Made by a program: the position numbers and the translations under genes. 64,000 bases of DNA from Otatea glauca. Taxonomy: Eukaryota > Streptophyta > Magnoliopsida > Poales > Poaceae. The DNA lies in the NCBI GenBank assembly GCA_036346275.1, contig CM070723.1:6448001-6512000 (forward strand). Reading direction: 5' to 3'. Below the pieces are notes generated by a model that saw only the letters and a list, made by a program, of their open reading frames with translations, had not been told where the DNA came from and ran no database searches. This document shows positions 58,174 to 64,000 of the stretch, in pieces (within the stretch, counting starts at the first letter, position 1; the number at the start of each line of letters is the position of its first letter).

Positions 58174-59259
58174 TGTTGGAAATATTAGGAATTTTCTCAA
58201 TATTTTAATCCACAGAATTACGTAAATCATGATTAAACAAAGATGCATTTTTTGTTCAAAGCCAAAGGTACTAGATAACAAATTATCTATCTCATACGCA
58301 AAGACTAATGAACAAGAAATCAGCATGAATAAAACACGGTATAAGTTAATATACCCTTGAGCCGGTGCCACCGTTGCAGCAGCGCAGTGTAACATTCTCG
58401 TCGCCATGACGGTCGGCAGACGATCACAAAGTTGTTGCAATGAAGCGTTGGTGCAGTGAAGAGGCGATGCAGTGTAGACGCGTTGCAGTGCAGATGCGCT
58501 TCCAGGAACACCTTTCGAGCAGTCGCGTGATCGCTCCCCAAAAACCTTATCGGCCTTCTATCTCGAGCAAGATCTCAAGAAGGGCGAGGTTCCGAGGCTC
58601 GCTTCTCTCTGCTACTTGTGCGCGCAAAAACAGAGGCGGGAATGCAAAGGACAGCAGAACAAAGGATGAATGGAGTCTGCGTGGGAGAGTCCTGCAGGTT
58701 TAGAAAAGCACACCGTGGCTCTCCTTATATAGCCTCGCGACATGCAACGGCAGAGCCGCCATTACCGACCATCAACTCGTAGCCGCACAAGAATCGACGA
58801 CCATTATGCCACCATCAACCACGTCCGCTATGTAATCGACGGCAGCATCGGGTCACATTAATCATCGCGTTATCGGTCATATTGACTCATCAAACGGCAA
58901 AACAAACCGCTCCCGCCAAAGACATCACGTCCGGATCGCTCAAGCGCCACAAGACGCAGCATCGCCTCGCCTCGCCTCGACTCGACTCGACTCGCGACTC
59001 GACTCGCACACGCGACATCACGCACACGCCACGCCTCGCCTCGGCTCGGCTCGGCTCGGCATACACACACAAGGTGGCAACTGCCTTTACCCTTTTCCAC
59101 CTTGCTAATTGAGAGACACACAACTCAACTATTTAAGTTGGTCAAACCTTCTCTCAATTACCCATATGGTACTAAACCAATTTCATGACTCCTAGTATTC
59201 TAATGGGCCTTTTGAATTTCTATTAAATTAATTATGGGCCATCCCATAATAATCTAACA
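58174..59259 (-). repeat. 3' LTR, copia family B (about 1086 bp)
   Basis: Plus-strand limits TGTTGGAAAT and ATCTAACA. Its first 340 bp match 63659-64000 closely. Differences include CAG (58213-58215) against CGT (63698-63700), and several other CAG-associated changes. It contains a low-complexity CTCG-rich tract at about 58961-59060. Confidence 0.88.
58961..59060. repeat. CTCG-based low-complexity tract inside the copia B LTR
   Basis: Runs of CTCGC, CTCGA and CTCGG pentamers in three successive blocks, interrupted by an ACACGCGACATCACGCACACG stretch. Confidence 0.8.
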
Positions 59260-60316
59260 ATCCCCACCAAATTTCAAAGGCGCATTTGAAATACTCTCGC
59301 CCAATGTAGTTTGATATACCGCTTTTCGATGGAGACCTGTTGAACTTCCATCTAGAACAAAGGTTACACTCATCCACAACCAACAATGGACTATGCCTTG
59401 AATTGACATTTTGTGCGAACAAGTTTCACCAAAATCCTTTATCGATACTTGGTCGCTAAATGCATCCCCTCGGTTTGGAGCTTATAAGTCATACTCCTTA
59501 GCCTTTCATGAGCCTCTAGAGATCACCCAATCTCATAGATCGTGACTAGCAATCGAACTCATATAGGTGTATTCCTCATAAGATGTTCAGAGGACAACAT
59601 CTCGCTTATCAAAGCCACTCGGAATACATTAAGGTATAACCAACCCGCCATACGTAATAGGAGAGTTATTGCATCTCAAACGGAGTGGACTAAGTCTGTA
59701 TACTCTCCTCTCACCACTACTAGCTTGTCTCAACATCCTAATTCACGGATCTCCGATCAAATAGGATGAGTTACCACTAAGACATGACTTTATGTGGGTC
59801 TCAAGCCCATCTCCTCGATGCTTCATCTATCACATTCCGTGATAGTCCTTTGTAAAAGGATCGCTAAGTTCTTAGCCGTCTCGACATAGTCCAACGCTAT
59901 AACTCCGAGTTTCTCATTTTCTGACAGATTTCAACCGCCTCTTAACGTGCCTTGATGACTTCATGTTATCCTTGAATCGTTTCACCTTAACAATCACCGC
60001 CCGATTGTCACAGTTCAAAAGAATAGCAGCACCGGTTTCTCAACCACCGTAAGTCCTTCACAAGTTCACGCAGCCAATCGGCTTCCACAGAGGTCGTATC
60101 TAATACTGTGAGTTCGCTTCCATTGTAGACCTCGTTAAGATGGTCTCGCTTGCAAGACTTCCAGAAACAGCTCCACCACCCAATGTGAACACATATCCAC
60201 TTGTGGCTTTTATTTCATCAAAGATCGATATCCGGTTTGAATCACTATAACCCTCAAGTACCCTAGGTACCCGGTGTAGTGAATTCCATAACTTGATGTC
60301 CCTTTTAGATAGCGCA

Positions 60317-61814
60317 TTACTCTCTCAAGAGCATGCCAATGATTATCTCCGGGTTTGAAACAAACCGGCTTAGTTTGCTCACAAAGAACGAGATATCGTG
60401 CCTTGTTGCACTAGCTAAATACATCAATGAACCAATTATTTGGGAATATCTCAATTGATCCTTTGCTATTCGCTGGTTCTTTCGTAATAGCACACTTGGA
60501 TCATATGGCGTTGGAGCAGTTTGCAATCGCTATAGCCAAAGCGACTCAACACCTTTTCCACATAATGGGACTGCTCAAGAGTAATCCCACCGTCACCTTC
60601 TCTTAACAATTTAATGTTTAAGATGACATCCGCTACTCCCAAATCTTTCATTTCAAAGTTTTCGGACAAGAAGTCCTTGACTTCCTTAATCACATTAAGG
60701 TTTGTCCCAAAGATCGATGTCATCAACATACGACACATAATCACTCCTTCACCCCCACCATAGCGGTAATACACACATTTGTCGACTTCATTCACAACAA
60801 AGCCGGCAGATGTTAAAGTTCTGTCGAACTTCTCGTACATCGCTAGGTGCTTGCTTAAGGCCATACAAAGACTTCAACAACCTACACACTTTTCCTTCAT
60901 GACCCTTTACTACAAATCCATCAGGCTGATCCATATAGATTTCCTCTTCCAACTCTCCATTAAGGAAAGCCGTCTTTACATCCATCTGATGAATGATCGC
61001 ACCGTAGGAGGCAACCAAAGACAGAGTACTCTAATAGTGGTCATCCGCAACCGGTGAGTAAGTATCAAAGAAGTCCTCGCCTTCTTTCGGTATAACCCTT
61101 GGCCACAAGCCTTGCCTTGTACTTTTCAATCGTACCATCAGCCTCAGCTTTTCTTGAACACCCACTTACATCCTACGTGTTTACACCCATATGGACGCTC
61201 AACAACTTCCCAAGTTCCATTGCTCAAGATGGAATTCATCTCACTCTGACCGCTTCCTTCCAATAGTCGTTCCGAGATGAATAAGCCTCCTCAATGGTTC
61301 TTGGAGTATCATCCACTAGATATACAATGAAGTCATCACCAAAAGACTTTGTAGTCCTTAGTCTCTTACTCTTACGAGTTACTTCATTGCCCTCATCTAT
61401 TGAATTTTCCTCAAAAATGGGCTCAATTTGTATAGGAGTGGAAGGTTTAGGAGAGAAGATAGATTCTTGGCCAGATGAGCTAAGTGTCTCTTTCATAGGA
61501 AATAAGTCCTCAAAGAATGTGGCATCATTGGACTCAAAAATTGTACCTTCATTCATATCAGGTACTCCAGATTTCACTATTAAGAATCTATATCCAATGC
61601 TGTGAAAAGCATAACCAATGAAGACACAATCAACGGTTTTTGGTCCAAGTTTACGCTTCTTTGGGATAGGCACATTCACTTTAGCCAAACAAATTTCCCA
61701 AGCACGTAAATAGGAGAAATTTAATCTTTTCCTCTCCCATTCCTCGAATGGTGTGATTTCTTTATTCTTTGTAGGAACCTGTTTAGGACATGACAAGCAA
61801 CAATATAGCCTCAC
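60317..61814 (-). pseudogene. Copia family B integrase C-terminus, RT and RNase H remnant
   Basis: A 192-residue minus frame (61814-61236) covers the end of integrase (VPTKNKEITPFEEW, VDCVFIGYAFHSIGYRF) and the linker to RT (DDTPRTIEEAYSS). RT continues in broken frames: HQMDVKTAFLNGELEEEIYM at 61018 downwards, KFDRTLTSAGFVVNEVDKCV near 60830, FEMKDLGVADVILNIKLL, then GSLMYLASATRHDISFFVSK near 60430. The YVDD region near 60725-60745 is present in sequence but shifted: a base is missing exactly where CTG would precede the tyrosine codon. No working enzyme is expected from this sequence. Confidence 0.88.
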
Positions 61815-63658
61815 CCCACCATTCCTTGAAAAGTCCCACTGTTTCTAACATGGCGTTAACCATCTCGCTTAGAGTACGGTTCTTTCTTTCTGCAACCCCA
61901 TTTGATTGGGGCGAATAGGAGGCGTCCTCTCATGGATTATTCCATGTTCCTCACAGAATAAATTAAACTCATTAGAAAAGTATTCTCCACCACGATCCGA
62001 CCTAACCCGCTTGATTTTTCTCTCAAGTTGGTTCTCACTTCACTTTATAGATCTTAAAATAGTGAAAAGCCTCATCTTTTGACTTTAATAAATACACATA
62101 GCAATATCTAGTAGAATCATCAATCAAAGTCATGAAATACCTCTTACCACCCTTTGTCAACTCCCGCTCATCTCGCATAAATCGGTATGAACTAGTTCTA
62201 ACGGTGCCAAGTTTCTCGCCTCTCTTTGCCTTGTGAGGCTTGCGAGGTTGCTTAGATTGCACACATACTTGACACTTAGAACCTTTGACTTGGGTAAATT
62301 TTGGGATTAAATTCATATCGCTAACCGCATCATGCAACCAAAATTAATATGACAAAGTCGTGAATGCCAAACATCGGTCTCATGATTACAAACATGATTC
62401 ACAATTTTATTCATGCCCACAAAGACAAGCTAAACAAGCCTCCGCTCTCATAGCCTTTTCCAATAAAAGTTCCAATTTTAGAAACAACACATTTATTGGA
62501 TTCAAAACTAGCTTAAAACCATCTCTACACAATAGAGACCCACGACAAGTTTTTATTTATCACGGCACGTGATGCACGCTCTCGCCGACGATTTTTCCTG
62601 AAGTAAACTTCAAGTCAATCGTGCCGACTCCACGCACAAATGCTCATGACCCATTCCCATCAACACGGAGGTAGCCCCTGTGTCCGGTAAAAGAGAATAA
62701 GGATCTCACAAGACAAACATGTATATTGGCCCCGTGTCAATCCACCAATCAGTGAACGACATACCGATAGAACGGTAGGTATTGAAACATACCCGATGTT
62801 CCTCCTCGATATTGCCAATAACAACGCTGGCGGACTTTTTCGCTTATTGTCTTTACGATCGTGGCAATCCTTTGCCCAATGATCGCATACCATTACTGCA
62901 TAAAGCGCTTCCCTTTCCTTTATTCTTCTTCTTCTTGAAGCTAGTAGTTTGAGCGGCCTTGTTCTTGTTCTCGTGCTTTTCGACTTATTTTTATTCTTCT
63001 TGTTGAACTGAAAGATTTTCTTTGTACCACATTGGCACTAGAACTTTCTTTCCCACGTATATCTTTTGCCCTCGCTTTCTCTCAACATTTAGAGACCCAA
63101 TGAGACCAAAGAACGCTGAACTCTTGTCTCTTGTGTTTTAGAGTAGTGGCAAAATCCTCCAAGAAGGTGGCAGCTTCACGATGATGCATCCCGCCACAAA
63201 CTTGTCGTAATGCACATGTAAAATTCTCAAGTTCTTTCGCAAAGGCTTGAACCTCATGAGCTGTTTCTACTACAGAGTGGTCATCGACCATCTTGTAGTC
63301 ATGAAACTGCCCATGACATAGAGTTCATCGCTGCGTCGGATACTCTCAATTTTGCCTCAAGTGCATCCCACATTTCTTTACCACTTGGCAAAATCATATA
63401 TACATCAACAAGATTTTCTCCCAAACGCTAATCACGGCGCCTCTAAACAAAGTTATCCGCAGCTGTGAAAGCACTCTCCGCCGTGAGAGAGCCCACTCAG
63501 TCGTGGCTTGCCTTGCGCAACGTGATACACGCTCATGGCGATCAACCACAAAATCATCTTGGCGCGCTAACGCTTGTAATTTGCGCCATCAAATACAATT
63601 GGCTTAAGCGCGGCAAATAAACCAGAGTTGTAAAATTCCTAGGATAAGGTTTTTGGAT
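61815..63658 (-). pseudogene. Copia family B gag, protease and integrase-core remnant
   Basis: Minus-strand pieces: a gag block at 63291-63082 (MVDDHSVVETAHEVQAFAKE, FATTLKHKRQEFSVL), a lysine-rich and knuckle region that has lost most cysteines (62850-63020), a protease-flanking piece, and an integrase zinc and core block at 62337-62035 (KGSKCQVCVQSKQPRKPHK, KRYFMTLIDDSTRYCYVYLL). Frames shift many times. The region just inside the right LTR shows no recognisable tRNA-complementary primer site. Confidence 0.75.
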
Positions 63659-64000
63659 TGTTGGAAATATTAGGAATTTTCTCAATATTTTAATCCACGT
63701 AATTACGTAAATCATGATTAAACAAAGATGCATTTTTGTTCAAAGCCAAAGGTACTAGATAACAAATTATCTATCTCATACGCAAAGACTAATGAACAAG
63801 AAATCAAGCATGAATAAAACACGGTATAAGTTAATATACCCTTGAGCCGGTGCCACCGCATAGCACAAAGCGCAGTGTAACATTCTCGCTCGCCATGACG
63901 GTCGAAGTAGACGATCACAGTTGTTGCAAAGAAGCGTTGGTGCAATGAAGAGGCGATGCAGTGTAGACGCGCTGCGCGCGATGCGCTTCAGAACACCTTC
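63659..64000 (-). repeat. 5' LTR of copia family B, cut by the window end
   Basis: Begins TGTTGGAAATATTAGG on plus and is nearly the same as the start of the LTR at 58174. About 342 bp are visible. Confidence 0.88.

Larger units (their letters stand above)
58174..64000 (-). mobile_element. Ty1/copia element, family B, reversed, cut by window end
   Basis: On minus the order is 5' LTR (63659 to beyond the window), gag, protease, integrase, RT, RNase H remnant, polypurine tract, 3' LTR (58174-59259). Integrase precedes RT, so it is copia. The polypurine tract on minus (ATTTGGTGGGGAT) abuts the 3' LTR at 59260. Frames are heavily broken. The right-hand target duplication lies outside the window. 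Confidence 0.93.

Overview
This is nuclear DNA from a flowering plant, almost certainly a grass (Poaceae). The evidence is intron-rich genes of clearly plant families, GC-rich first exons, and several DNA-transposon and Ty1/copia types common in grass genomes, including a terminal repeat that matches the rice Dart/nDart hAT family. I cannot name the species.

Five genes look intact, and all lie on the minus strand: a four-EF-hand centrin (4611-6934), a COR27/COR28-like cold- and clock-related protein (9923-13847, first exon tentative), a FYVE zinc-finger plus ankyrin-repeat protein (16051-22356), a bifunctional folate enzyme HPPK/DHPS with a mitochondrial-type leader (30828-32502), and a STRUBBELIG-family leucine-rich-repeat receptor with an atypical kinase domain (37011-42476). 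Exon boundaries were placed by hand from GT/AG sites, frame continuity and family knowledge. I found no reason to think these genes form a pathway. Two gene fragments lie between them: the 5' part of eIF3 subunit L (26991-27483) and a broken epoxide-hydrolase-like piece (about 35990-36241).

The rest is layered mobile DNA. Two copies of one Ty1/copia family, here called A, sit at 1-4257 (left part outside the window) and 49548-56345 (complete, with 220/221-bp LTRs and a 5-bp target duplication). A second copia family, B, lies reversed at 58174 to the window end with LTRs of about 1.09 kb. A third, C, is a truncated fragment at 24837-26708. hAT-type elements with 8-bp target duplications are frequent. 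A 5'-truncated LINE with a 14-bp target duplication sits in an intron of the COR27-like gene. The largest intron of the FYVE gene holds a 3-kb repeat array with a nested, gene-like-cargo transposon.

Two observations stand out. First, in copia family A, gag and pol are separated by a 195-nt, AT-rich stretch with every visible mark of a plant intron (GT, branch-point-like CTGAT, pyrimidine tract, AG). It is a multiple of three long and carries an in-frame stop right after the donor. Unspliced RNA would therefore give Gag and spliced RNA would give Gag-Pol. Second, the frame lesions in the retroelements cluster at CTG/CAG trinucleotides (CTG read as CG or TCG; CAG as CG, CGA or CGT). The five host genes, full of the same trinucleotides, keep their frames. 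That looks like a cytosine-methylation (CHG) linked sequencing artefact or, less likely, a real methylation-linked mutational process. It means many apparent pseudogene lesions here should not be trusted.
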